Shown: positions 11,101 to 25,599 of the stretch, piece after piece | Numbering within the stretch: the first letter of the stretch is position 1 | Layout of the letters: every line of letters begins with the position of its first letter | From: Elmis aenea | Taxonomy: Eukaryota; Arthropoda; Insecta; Coleoptera; Elmidae | DNA: 64,000 nt | Direction: 5' to 3' | Assembly: GCA_947652605.1 (NCBI GenBank) | Contig: OX393581.1 | Coordinates: 49,127,924-49,191,923 of the forward strand | Notes under the pieces: generated by a model | What the model was told of the DNA's origin: nothing | The model's database searches: none | The model's input: the letters and a program-made list of their open reading frames with translations, nothing else | Position numbers and translations under genes: made by a program

Positions 11101-14100
11101 GATTTGTATATCACAGAAACAGTTTATCCATCGCCTCTTTACATGAATACAATTGTTTTGCATATGTCTTTCAATGAGCTGGTTTTAATTTTTAATAATT
11201 TCCTAAAAATACCGTGCTTTAGTTAATACATATGTTTCTTGAGCGACTATTTCGAAACAATTTTAATTATTGATTTGTATATCACAGGAACAGTTTATCC
11301 ATCGCCTCTTTACATGAATACAATTGTTTTGCATATGTCTTTCAATGAGCTGGTTTTAATTTTTAATAATTTCCTAAAAATACCGTGCTTTAGTTAATAC
11401 ATACATATGTTCCTTGAGCGACTATTTCTAAACAATTTTAATTATTGATTTGTATATCACAGGAACAGTTTATCCATCGCCTCTTTACATGAATACAATT
11501 GTTTTGCATATGTCTTTCAATGAGCGGGTTTTAATTTTTAATAATTTCCTAAAAATACCGTGCTTTAGTTAATACATATGTTCCTTGAGCGACTATTTCT
11601 AAACAATTTTAATTATTGATTTGTATATCACAGGAACAGTTTATCCATCGCTTCTTTACATGAATACAATTGTTTTGCATATGTCTTTCAATGAGCTGGT
11701 TTTAATTTTTAATAATTTCCTAAAAATACCGTGCTTTAGTTAATACATATGTTCCTTGAGCGACTATTTCTAAACAATTTTAATTATTGATTTGTATATC
11801 ACAGGAACAGTTTATCCATCGCCTCTTTACATGAATACAATTGTTTTGCATATGTCTTTCAATGAGCTGGTTTTAATTTTTAATAATTTCCTAAAAATAC
11901 CGTGCTTTAGTTAATACATATGTTCCTTGAGCGACTATTTCGAAACAATTTCAATTATTGATTTGTATATCACAGAAACAGTTTATCCATCGCCTCTTTA
12001 CATGAATACAATTGTTTTGCATATGTCTTTCAATGAGCTGGTTTTAATTTTTAATAATTTCCTAAAAATACCGTGCTTTAGTTAATACATATGTTCCTTG
12101 AGCGACTATTTCTAAACAATTTTAATTATTGATTTGTATATCACAGGAACAGTTTATCCATCGCCTCTTTACATGAATACAATTGTTTTGCATATGTCTT
12201 TCAATGAGCTGGTTTTAATTTTTAATAATTTCCTAAAAATGCCGTGCTTTAGTTAATACATGTGTTCCTTGAGCGACTATTTCGAAACAATTTTAATAAT
12301 TTATTTGTATATCACAGGAACAGTTTATCCATCGCCTCTTTACATGAATACAATTGTTTTGCATATGTCTTTCAATGAGCTGGTTTTAATTTTTAATAAT
12401 TTCCTAAAAATACCGTGCTTTAGTTAATACATGTGTTCCTTGAGCGACTATTTCGAAACAATTTTAATTATTAATTTGTATATCACAGAAACAGTTTATC
12501 CATCGCCACTTTACATGAATACAATTGTTTTGCATATGTCTTTTAATGAGCTGGTTTAAATTTTTAATAATTTCCTAAAAATACCGTGCTTTAGTTAATA
12601 CATATGTTCCTTGAGCGACTATTTCGAAACAATTTTAATTATTGATTTGTATATCACAGAAACAGTTTATCCATCGCCTCTTTACATGAATACAATTGTT
12701 TTGCATATGTCTTTCAATGAGTTGGTTTTAATTTTCAATAATTTCCTAAAAATACCGTGCTTTAGTTAATACATGTGTTCCTTGAGCGACTATTTCGAAA
12801 CAATTTTAATTATTGATTTGTATATCACAGGAACAGTTTATCCATCGCCTCTTTACATGAATACAATTGTTTTGCATATGTCTTTCAATGAGCTGGTTTT
12901 AATTTTTAATAATTTCCTAAAAATGCCGTGCTTTAGTTAATACATGTGTTCCTTGAGCGACTATTTCGAAACAATTTTAATTATTGATTTGTATATCACA
13001 GGAACAGTTTATCCATCGCCTCTTTACATGAATACAATTGTTTTGCATATGTCTTTCAATGAGCTGGTTTTAATTTTTAATAATTTCCTAAAAATACCGT
13101 GCTTTAGTTAATACATATGTTCCTTGAGCGACTATTTCTACACAATTTTAATTATTGATTTGTATATCACAGGAACAGTTTATCCATCGCCTCTTTACAT
13201 GAATACAATTGTTTTGCATATGTCTTTCAATGAGCTGGTTTTAATTTTTAATAATTTCCTAAAAATACCGTGCTTTAGTTAATACATATGTTCCTTGAGC
13301 AACTATTTCTAAACAATTTTAATTATTGATTTGTATATCACAGGAACAGTTTATCCATCGCCTCTTTACATGAATACAATTGTTTTGCATATGTCTTTCA
13401 ATGAGCTGGTTTTAATTTTTAATAATTTCCTAAAAATACCGTGCTTTAGTTAATACATATGTTCCTTGAGCGAATATTTCGAAACAATTTCAATTATTGA
13501 TTTGTATATCACAGGAACAGTTTATCCATCGCCTCTTTACATTACTACAATTGTTTTGCATATGTCTTTCAAAGAGCTGGTTTTTAATTTTTAATAATTT
13601 CCTAAAAATACCGTGCTTTAGTTAATACATATGTTCCTTGAGCGAATATTTCGAAACAATTTCATTTATTGATTTGTATATCACAGGAACAGTTTATCCA
13701 TCGCCTCTTAACATGAATACAATTGTTTTGCATATGTCTTTCAATGAGCTGGTTTTAATTTTTAATAATTTCCTAAAAATACCGTGCTTTAGTTAATACA
13801 TATGTTCCTTGAGCGACTATTTCGAAACAATTTTAATTATTGATTTGTATATCACAGGAACAGTTTATCCATCGCCTCTTTACATGAATACAATTGTTTT
13901 GCATATGTCTTTCAATGAGCTGGTTTTAGATTTTAATAATTTCCTAAAAATACCGTGCTTTAGTTAATACATATGTTCCTTGAGCGACTAATCGAAACAA
14001 TTTCAATTATTGATTTGTATATCACAGAAACAGTTTATCCATCGCCTCTTTACATGAATACAATTGTTTTGCATATGTCTTTCAATGAGCTGGTTTTAAT

Positions 14101-17100
14101 TTTTAATAATTTCCTAAAAATACCGTGCTTTAGTTAATACATATGTTCCTTGAGCGACTATTTCTAAACAATTTTAATTATTGATTTGTATATCACAGGA
14201 ACAATTAATCCATCGCTTCTTTACATGAATACAATTGTTTTGCATATGTCTTTCAATGAGCTGGTTTTAATTTTTAATAATTTCCTAAAAATACCGTGCT
14301 TTAGTTAATACATATGTTCCTTGAGCGACTATTTCTAAACAATTTTAATTATTGATTTGTATATCACAGGAACAGTTTATCCATCGCCTCTTTACATGAA
14401 TACAATTGTTTTGCATATGTCTTTCAATGAGCTGGTTTTAATTTTTAATAATTTCCTAAAAATACCGTGCTTTAGTTAATACATATGTTCCTTGAGCGAC
14501 TATTTCTAAACAATTTTAATTATTGATTTGTATATCACAGGAACAGTTTATCCATCGCCTCTTTACATGAATACAATTGTTTTGCATATGTCTTTCAATA
14601 AGCTGGTTTTAATTTTTAATAATTTCCTAAAAATGCCGTGCTTTAGTTAATACATGTGTTCCTTGAGCGACTATTTCGAAACAATTTTAATTATTGATTT
14701 GTATATCACAGGAACAGTTTATCCATCGCCTCTTTACATGAATACAATTGTTTTGCATATGTCTTTCAATGAGCTGGTTTTAATTTTTAATAATTTCCTA
14801 AAAATACCGTGCTTTAGTTAATACATATGTTCCTTGAGCGACTATTTCGAAACAATTTTAATTATTGATTTGTATATCACAGAAACAGTTTATCCATCGC
14901 CACTTTACATGAATACAATTGTTTTGCATATGTCTTTTAATGAGCTGGTTTAAATTTTTAATAATTTCCTAAAAATACCGTGCTTTAGTTAATACATATG
15001 TTCCTTGAGCGACTATTTCGAAACAATTTTAATTATTGATTTGTATATCACAGAAACAGTTTATCCATCGCCTCTTTACATGAATACAATTGTTTTGCAT
15101 ATGTCTTTCAATGAGCTGGTTTTAATTTTTAATAATTTCCTAAAAATACCGTGCTTTAGTTAATACATATGTTTCTTGAGCGACTATTTCGAAACAATTT
15201 TAATTATTGATTTGTATATCACAGGAACAGTTTATCCATCGCCTCTTTACATGAATACAATTGTTTTGCATATGTCTTTCAATGAGCTGGTTTTAATTTT
15301 TAATAATTTCCTAAAAATACCGTGCTTTAGTTAATACATACATATGTTCCTTGAGCGACTATTTCTAAACAATTTTAATTATTGATTTGTATATCACAGG
15401 AACAGTTTATCCATCGCCTCTTTACATGAATACAATTGTTTTGCATATGTCTTTCAATGAGCGGGTTTTAATTTTTAATAATTTCCTAAAAATACCGTGC
15501 TTTAGTTAATACATATGTTCCTTGAGCGACTATTTCTAAACAATTTTAATTATTGATTTGTATATCACAGGAACAGTTTATCCATCGCTTCTTTACATGA
15601 ATACAATTGTTTTGCATATGTCTTTCAATGAGCTGGTTTTAATTTTTAATAATTTCCTAAAAATACCGTGCTTTAGTTAATACATATGTTCCTTGAGCGA
15701 CTATTTCTAAACAATTTTAATTATTGATTTGTATATCACAGGAACAGTTTATCCATCGCCTCTTTACATGAATACAATTGTTTTGCATATGTCTTTCAAT
15801 GAGCTGGTTTTAATTTTTAATAATTTCCTAAAAATACCGTGCTTTAGTTAATACATATGTTCCTTGAGCGACTATTTCGAAACAATTTCAATTATTGATT
15901 TGTATATCACAGAAACAGTTTATCCATCGCCTCTTTACATGAATACAATTGTTTTGCATATGTCTTTCAATGAGCTGGTTTTAATTTTTAATAATTTCCT
16001 AAAAATACCGTGCTTTAGTTAATACATATGTTCCTTGAGCGACTATTTCTAAACAATTTTAATTATTGATTTGTATATCACAGGAACAGTTTATCCATCG
16101 CCTCTTTACATGAATACAATTGTTTTGCATATGTCTTTCAATGAGCTGGTTTTAATTTTTAATAATTTCCTAAAAATGCCGTGCTTTAGTTAATACATGT
16201 GTTCCTTGAGCGACTATTTCGAAACAATTTTAATAATTGATTTGTATATCACAGGAACAGTTTATCCATCGCCTCTTTACATGAATACAATTGTTTTGCA
16301 TATGTCTTTCAATGAGCTGGTTTTAATTTTTAATAATTTCCTAAAAATACCGTGCTTTAGTTAATACATATGTTCCTTGAGCGACTATTTCGAAACAATT
16401 TTAATTATTAATTTGTATATCACAGAAACAGTTTATCCATCGCCACTTTACATGAATACAATTGTTTTGCATATGTCTTTTAATGAGCTGGTTTAAATTT
16501 TTAATAATTTCCTAAAAATACCGTGCTTTAGTTAATACATATGTTCCTTGAGCGACTATTTCGAAACAATTTTAATTATTGATTTGTATATCACAGAAAC
16601 AGTTTATCCATCGCCTCTTTACATGAATACAATTGTTTTGCATATGTCTTTCAATGAGTTGGTTTTAATTTTCAATAATTTCCTAAAAATACCGTGCTTT
16701 AGTTAATACATGTGTTCCTTGAGCGACTATTTCGAAACAATTTTAATTATTGATTTGTATATCACAGAAACAGTTTATCCATCGCCTCTTTACATGAATA
16801 CAATTGTTTTGCATATGTCTTTCAATGAGCTGGTTTTAATTTTTAATAATTTCCTAAAAATGCCGTGCTTTAGTTAATACATGTGTTCCTTGAGCGACTA
16901 TTTCGAAACAATTTTAATTATTGATTTGTATATCACAGGAACAGTTTATCCATCGCCTCTTTACATGAATACAATTGTTTTGCATATGTCTTTCAATGAG
17001 CTGGTTTTAATTTTTAATAATTTCCTAAAAATACCGTGCTTTAGTTAATACATATGTTCCTTGAGCGACTATTTCTACACAATTTTAATTATTGATTTGT

Positions 17101-17300
17101 ATATCACAGGAACAGTTTATCCATCGCCTCTTTACATGAATACAATTGTTTTGCATATGTCTTTCAATGAGCTGGTTTTAATTTTTAATAATTTCCTAAA
17201 AATACCGTGCTTTAGTTAATACATATGTTCCTTGAGCGACTATTTCTAAACAATTTTAATTATTGATTTGTATATCACAGGAACAGTTTATCCATCGCCT
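8160..17300. repeat. 3937-bp higher-order repeat (23 monomers, about 2.3 copies)
   Basis: Many independent markers recur at exactly 3937 bp. These include the GCCACTTTAC variant (8570, 12507, 16444; also 10964, 14901), GACTAATCG (10049, 13986), the GGAACAATTAATCC variant (10261, 14198), ATTTCTACAC (9197, 13134, 17071), ACATACATATG (11399, 15336) and AGCGGG (11524, 15461). Copies carry few private substitutions, for example the GCAAATGTC variant near 9620. The copies are therefore recent relative to divergence between neighbouring monomers. Limits are approximate because flanking monomers are also similar. Confidence 0.85.
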
Positions 17301-20149
17301 CTTTACATGAATACAATTGTTTTGCATATGTCTTTCAATGAGCTGGTTTTAATTTTTAATAATTTCCTAAAAATGCCGTGCTTTAGTTAATACATGTGTT
17401 CCTTGAGCGACTATTTCGAAACAATTTTAATTATTGATTTGTATATCACAGGAACAGTTTATCCATCGCCTCTTTACATGAATACAATTGTTTTGCATAT
17501 GTCTTTCAATGAGCTGGTTTTAATTTTTAATAATTTCCTAAAAATACCGTGCTTTAGTTAATACATATGTTCCTTGAGCGACTATTTCGAAACAATTTTA
17601 ATTATTGATTTGTATATCACAGAAACAGTTTATCCATCGCCACTTTACATGAATACAATTGTTTTGCATATGTCTTTTAATGAGCTGGTTTAAATTTTTA
17701 ATAATTTCCTAAAAATACCGTGCTTTAGTTAATACATATGTTCCTTGAGCGACTATTTCGAAACAATTTTAATTATTGATTTGTATATCACAGAAACAGT
17801 TTATCCATCGCCTCTTTACATGAATACAATTGTTTTGCATATGTCTTTCAATGAGTTGGTTTTAATTTTTAATAATTTCCTAAAAATACCGTGCTTTAGT
17901 TAATACATGTGTTCCTTGAGCGACTATTTCGAAACAATTTTAATTATTGATTTGTATATCACAGGAACAGTTTATCCATCGCCTCTTTACATGAATACAA
18001 TTGTTTTGCATATGTCTTTCAATGAGCTGGTTTTAATTTTTAATAATTTCCTAAAAATGCCGTGCTTTAGTTAATACATGTGTTCCTTGAGCGACTATTT
18101 CGAAACAATTTTAATTATTGATTTGTATATCACAGGAACAGTTTATCCATCGCCTCTTTACATGAATACAATTGTTTTGCATATGTCTTTCAATGAGCTG
18201 GTTTTAATTTTTAATAATTTCCTAAAAATACCGTGCTTTAGTTAATACATATGTTCCTTGAGCGACTATTTCTACACAATTTTAATTATTGATTTGTATA
18301 TCACAGGAACAGTTTATCCATCGCCTCTTTACATGAATACAATTGTTTTGCATATGTCTTTCAATGAGCTGGTTTTAATTTTTAATAATTTCCTAAAAAT
18401 ACCGTGCTTTAGTTAATACATATGTTCCTTGAGCGACTATTTCGAAACAATTTTAATTATTGATTTGTATATCACAGGAACAGTTTATCCATCGCCTCTT
18501 TACATGAATACAATTGTTTTGCATATGTCTTTCAATGAGCTGGTTTTAATTTTTAATAATTTCCTAAAAATACCGTGCTTTAGTTAATACATATGTTCCT
18601 TGAGCGACTATTTCTAAACAATTTTAATTATTAATTTGTATATCACAGGAACAATTTATCCATCGCTTCTTTACATGAATACAATTGTTTTGCATATGTC
18701 TTTCAATGAGCTGGTTTTAATTTTTAATAATTTCCTAAAAATACCGTGCTTTAGTTAATACATATGTTCCTTGAGCGACTATTTCTAAACAATTTTAATT
18801 ATTGATTTGTATATCACAGGAACAATTTATCCATCGCTTCTTTACATGAATACAATTGTTTTGCATATGTCTTTCAATGAGCTGGTTTTAATTTTTAATA
18901 ATTTCCTAAAAATACCGTGCTTTAGTTAATACATATGTTCCTTGAGCGAATATTTCGAAACAATTTCAGTTATTGATTTGTATATCACAGGAACAGTTTA
19001 TCCATCGCCTCTTTACATTACTACAATTGTTTTTGCATATGTCTTTCAAAGAGCTGGTTTTTAATTTTTAATAATTTCCTAAAAATACCTCGCTTTAGTT
19101 AATACATATGTTCCTTGAGCGAATATTTCGAAACAATTTCATTTATTGATTTGTATATCACAGGAACAGTTTATCCATCGCCTCTTTACATGAATACAAT
19201 TGTTTTGCATATGTCTTTCAATGAGCTGGTTTTAATTTTTAATAATTTCCTAAAAATACCGTGCTTTAGTTAATACATATGTTCCTTGAGCGACTATTTC
19301 TAAACAATTTTAATTATTGATTTGTATATCACAGGAACAGTTTATCCATCGCCTCTTTACATGAATACAATTGTTTTGCATATGTCTTTCAATGAGCTGG
19401 TTTTAGATTTTAATAATTTCCTAAAAATACCGTGCTTTAGTTAATACATATGTTCCTTGAGCGACTAATCGAAACAATTTCAATTATTGATTTGTATATC
19501 ACAGAAACAGTTTATCCATCGCCTCTTTACATGAATACAATTGTTTTGCATATGTCTTTCAATGAGCTGGTTTTAATTTTTAATAATTTCCTAAAAATAC
19601 CGTGCTTTAGTTAATACATATGTTCCTTGAGCGACTATTTCTAAACAATTTTAATTATTGATTTGTATATCACAGGAACAATTTATCCATCGCTTCTTTA
19701 CATGAATACAATTGTTTTGCATATGTCTTTCAATGAGCTGGTTTTAATTTTTAATAATTTCCTAAAAATACCGTGCTTTAGTTAATACATATGTTCCTTG
19801 AGCGACTATTTCGAAACAATTTTAATTATTGATTTGTATATCACAGGAACAGTTTATCCATCGCCTCTTTACATGAATACAATTGTTTTGCATATGTCTT
19901 TCAATGAGCTGGTTTTAATTTTTAATAATTTCCTAAAAATACCGTGCTTTAGTTAATACATATGTTCCTTGAGCGACTATTTCTACACAATTTTAATTAT
20001 TGATTTGTATATCACAGGAACAGTTTATCCATCGCCTCTTTACATGAATACAATTGTTTTGCATATGTCTTTCAATGAGCTGGTTTTAATTTTTAATAAT
20101 TTCCTAAAAATACCGTGCTTTAGTTAATACATATGTTCCTTGAGCGACT

Positions 20150-23100
20150 ATTTCTAAACAATTTTAATTATTGATTTGTATATCACAGGAACAGTTTATC
20201 CATCGCCTCTTTACATGAATACAATTGTTTTGCATATGTCTTTCAATGAGCTGGTTTTAATTTTTAATAATTTCCTAAAAATGCCGTGCTTTAGTTAATA
20301 CATGTGTTCCTTGAGCGACTATTTCGAAACAATTTTAATTATTGATTTGTATATCACAGGAACAGTTTATCCATCGCCTCTTTACATGAATACAATTGTT
20401 TTGCATATGTCTTTCAATGAGCTGGTTTTAATTTTTAATAATTTCCTAAAAATACCGTGCTTTAGTTAATACATAATATGTTCCTTGAGCGACTATTTCG
20501 AAACAATTTTAATTATTGATTTGTATATCACAGGAACAGTTTATCCATCGCCTCTTTACATGAATACAATTGTTTTGCATATGTCTTTCAATGAGCTGGT
20601 TTTAGATTTTAATAATTTCCTAAAAATACCGTGCTTTAGTTAATACATATGTTCCTTGAGCGACTAATCGAAACAATTTCAATTATTGATTTGTATATCA
20701 CAGAAACAGTTTATCCATCGCCTCTTTACATGAATACAATTGTTTTGCATATGTCTTTCAATGAGCTGGTTTTAATTTTTAATAATTTCCTAAAAATACC
20801 GTGCTTTAGTTAATACATATGTTCCTTGAGCGACTATTTCTAAACAATTTTAATTATTGATTTGTATATCACAGGAACAATTTATCCATCGCTTCTTTAC
20901 ATGAATACAATTGTTTTGCATATGTCTTTCAATGAGCTGGTTTTAATTTTTAATAATTTCCTAAAAATACCGTGCTTTAGTTAATACATATGTTCCTTGA
21001 GCAACTATTTCTAAACAATTTTAATTATTGATTTGTATATCACAGGAACAGTTTATCCATCGCTTCTTTACATGAATACAATTGTTTTGCATATGTCTTT
21101 CAATGAGCTGGTTTTAATTTTTAATAATTTCCTAAAAATACCGTGCTTTAGTTAATACATATGTTCCTTGAGCGAATATTTCGAAACAATTTCAATTATT
21201 GATTTGTATATCACAGGAACAGTTTATCCATCGCCTCTTTACATTACTACAATTGTTTTGCATATGTCTTTCAAAGAGCTGGTTTTTAATTTTTAATAAT
21301 TTCCTAAAAATACCGTGCTTTAGTTAATACATATGTTCCTTGAGCGAATATTTCGAAACAATTTCATTTATTGATTTGTATATCACAGGAACAGTTTATC
21401 CATCGCCTCTTTACATGAATACAATTGTTTTGCATATGTCTTTCAATGAGCTGGTTTTAATTTTTAATAATTTCCTAAAAATACCGTGCTTTAGTTAATA
21501 CATATGTTCCTTGAGCGACTATTTCGAAACAATTTTAATTATTGATTTGTATATCACAGAAACAGTTTATCCATCGCCTCTTTACATGAATACAATTGTT
21601 TTGCATATGTCTTTCAATGAGCTGGTTTTAATTTTTAATAATTTCCTAAAAATACCGTGCTTTAGTTAATACATATGTTCCTTGAGCGACTATTTCTAAA
21701 CAATTTTAATTATTGATTTGTATATCACAGGAACAATTTATCCATCGCCTCTTTACATGAATACAATTGTTTTGCATATGTCTTTCAATGAGCTGGTTTT
21801 AATTTTTAATAATTTCCTAAAAATACCGTGCTTTAGTTAATACATATGTTCCTTGAGCGACTATTTCGAAACAATTTTAATTATTGATTTGTATATCACA
21901 GGAACAGTTTATCCATCGCCTCTTTACATGAATACAATTGTTTTGCATATGTCTTTCAATGAGCTGGTTTTAATTTTTAATAATTTCCTAAAAATACCGT
22001 GCTTTAGTTAATACATATGTTCCTTGAGCGACTATTTCTAAACAATTTTAATTATTGATTTGTATATCACAGGAACAATTTATCCATCGCTTCTTTACAT
22101 AAATACAATTGTTTTGCATATGTCTTTCAATGTGCTGGTTTTAATTTTTAATAATTTCCTAAAAATACCGTGCTTTAGTTAATACATATGTTCCTTGAGC
22201 GACTATTTCGAAACAATTTTAATTATTGATTTGTATATCACAGGAACAGTTTATCCATCGCCTCTTTACATGAATACAATTGTTTTGCATATGTCTTTCA
22301 ATGAGCTGGTTTTAATTTTTAATAATTTCCTAAAAATACCGTGCTTTAGTTAATACATATGTTCCTTGAGCGACTATTTCGAAACAATTTCAATTATTGA
22401 TTTGTATATCACAGGAACAGTTTATCCATCGCCTCTTTACATGAATACAATTGTTTTGCATATGTCTTTCAATGAGCTGGTTTTAATTTTTAATAATTTC
22501 CTGCAAATACCGTGCTTTAGTTACTACATATGTTCCTTGAGCGACTATTTCTAAACAATTTTAATTATTGATTTGTATATCACAGGAACAGTTTATCCAT
22601 CGCCTCTTTACATGAATACAATTGTTTTGCATATGTCTTTCAATGAGCTGGTTTTAATTTTTAATAATTTCCTAAAAATACCGTGCTTTAGTTAATACAT
22701 ATGTTCCTTGAGCGACTATTTCTAAACAATTTTAATTATTGATTTGTATATCACAGGAACAGTTTATCCATCGCCTCTTTACATGAATACAATTGTTTTG
22801 CATATGTCTTTCAATGAGCTGGTTTTAATTTTTAATAATTTCCTAAAAATGCCGTGCTTTAGTTAATACATGTGTTCCTTGAGCGACTATTTCGAAACAA
22901 TTTTAATTATTGATTTGTATATCACAGGAACAGTTTATCCATCGCCTCTTTACATGAATACAATTGTTTTGCATATGTCTTTCAATGAGCTGGTTTTAAT
23001 TTTTAATAATTTCCTAAAAATACCGTGCTTTAGTTAATACATAATATGTTCCTTGAGCGACTATTTCGAAACAATTTTAATTATTGATTTGTATATCACA

Positions 23101-25270
23101 GGAACAGTTTATCCATCGCCTCTTTACATGAATACAATTGTTTTGCATATGTCTTTCAATGAGCTGGTTTTAGATTTTAATAATTTCCTAAAAATACCGT
23201 GCTTTAGTTAATACATATGTTCCTTGAGCGACTAATCGAAACAATTTCAATTATTGATTTGTATATCACAGAAACAGTTTATCCATCGCCTCTTTACATG
23301 AATACAATTGTTTTGCATATGTCTTTCAATGAGCTGGTTTTAATTTTTAATAATTTCCTAAAAATACCGTGCTTTAGTTAATACATATGTTCCTTGAGCG
23401 ACTATTTCTAAACAATTTTAATTATTGATTTGTATATCACAGGAACAATTTATCCATCGCTTCTTTACATGAATACAATTGTTTTGCATATGTCTTTCAA
23501 TGAGCTGGTTTTAATTTTTAATAATTTCCTAAAAATACCGTGCTTTAGTTAATACATATGTTCCTTGAGCAACTATTTCTAAACAATTTTAATTATTGAT
23601 TTGTATATCACAGGAACAGTTTATCCATCGCTTCTTTACATGAATACAATTGTTTTGCATATGTCTTTCAATGAGCTGGTTTTAATTTTTAATAATTTCC
23701 TAAAAATACCGTGCTTTAGTTAATACATATGTTCCTTGAGCGAATATTTCGAAACAATTTCAATTATTGATTTGTATATCACAGGAACAGTTTATCCATC
23801 GCCTCTTTACATTACTACAATTGTTTTGCATATGTCTTTCAAAGAGCTGGTTTTTAATTTTTAATAATTTCCTAAAAATACCGTGCTTTAGTTAATACAT
23901 ATGTTCCTTGAGCGAATATTTCGAAACAATTTCATTTATTGATTTGTATATCACAGGAACAGTTTATCCATCGCCTCTTTACATGAATACAATTGTTTTG
24001 CATATGTCTTTCAATGAGCTGGTTTTAATTTTTAATAATTTCCTAAAAATACCGTGCTTTAGTTAATACATATGTTCCTTGAGCGACTATTTCGAAACAA
24101 TTTTAATTATTGATTTGTATATCACAGAAACAGTTTATCCATCGCCTCTTTACATGAATACAATTGTTTTGCATATGTCTTTCAATGAGCTGGTTTTAAT
24201 TTTTAATAATTTCCTAAAAATACCGTGCTTTAGTTAATACATATGTTCCTTGAGCGACTATTTCTAAACAATTTTAATTATTGATTTGTATATCACAGGA
24301 ACAATTTATCCATCGCCTCTTTACATGAATACAATTGTTTTGCATATGTCTTTCAATGAGCTGGTTTTAATTTTTAATAATTTCCTAAAAATACCGTGCT
24401 TTAGTTAATACATATGTTCCTTGAGCGACTATTTCGAAACAATTTTAATTATTGATTTGTATATCACAGGAACAGTTTATCCATCGCCTCTTTACATGAA
24501 TACAATTGTTTTGCATATGTCTTTCAATGAGCTGGTTTTAATTTTTAATAATTTCCTAAAAATACCGTGCTTTAGTTAATACATATGTTCCTTGAGCGAC
24601 TATTTCTAAACAATTTTAATTATTGATTTGTATATCACAGGAACAATTTATCCATCGCTTCTTTACATAAATACAATTGTTTTGCATATGTCTTTCAATG
24701 TGCTGGTTTTAATTTTTAATAATTTCCTAAAAATACCGTGCTTTAGTTAATACATATGTTCCTTGAGCGACTATTTCGAAACAATTTTAATTATTGATTT
24801 GTATATCACAGGAACAGTTTATCCATCGCCTCTTTACATGAATACAATTGTTTTGCATATGTCTTTCAATGAGCTGGTTTTAATTTTTAATAATTTCCTA
24901 AAAATACCGTGCTTTAGTTAATACATATGTTCCTTGAGCGACTATTTCGAAACAATTTCAATTATTGATTTGTATATCACAGGAACAGTTTATCCATCGC
25001 CTCTTTACATGAATACAATTGTTTTGCATATGTCTTTCAATGAGCTGGTTTTAATTTTTAATAATTTCCTGCAAATACCGTGCTTTAGTTACTACATATG
25101 TTCCTTGAGCGACTATTTCTAAACAATTTTAATTATTGATTTGTATATCACAGGAACAGTTTATCCATCGCCTCTTTACATGAATACAATTGTTTTGCAT
25201 ATGTCTTTCAATGAGCTGGTTTTAATTTTTAATAATTTCCTAAAAATACCGTGCTTTAGTTAATACATAT
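20150..25270. repeat. 2568-bp higher-order repeat, two tandem copies (15 monomers)
   Basis: The rare ACATAATATG variant at 20471 recurs at 23039. The fused frame starting at 22366, with the CCTGCAAATACC and TTAGTTACTAC variants, recurs at 24934. Both are 2568 bp apart, equal to 15 monomers plus 3 bp. The full order of variants between these points matches monomer by monomer. Similarity in variant pattern breaks down near 19969 against 22537, and near 22705 against 25273, which brackets the two copies. Confidence 0.88.
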
Positions 25271-25599
25271 GTTCCTTGAGCGACTATTTCTGAACAATTT
25301 TAATTATTGATTTGTATATCACAGGAACAGTTTATCCATCGCCTCTTTACATGAATACAATTGTTTTGCATATGTCTTTCAATGAGCTGGTTTTAATTTT
25401 TAATAATTTCCTAAAAATACCGTGCTTTAGTTAATACATATGTTCCTTGAGCGACTATTTCGAAACAATTTCAATTATTGATTTGTATATCACAGAAACA
25501 GTTTATCCATCGCCTCTTTACATGAATACAATTGTTTCGCATATGTCTTTCAATGAGCTGGTTTTAATTTTTAATAATTTCCTAAAAAGACCGTGCTTT

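Noticed and set aside
22366..22554. 62-codon open frame in the satellite (repeated at 24934-25122)
   Set aside because: It lies wholly within the 171-bp repeat, arises from a TTAATAC to TTACTAC change, and its second copy is explained by the 2568-bp duplication. There is no sign of a real gene.
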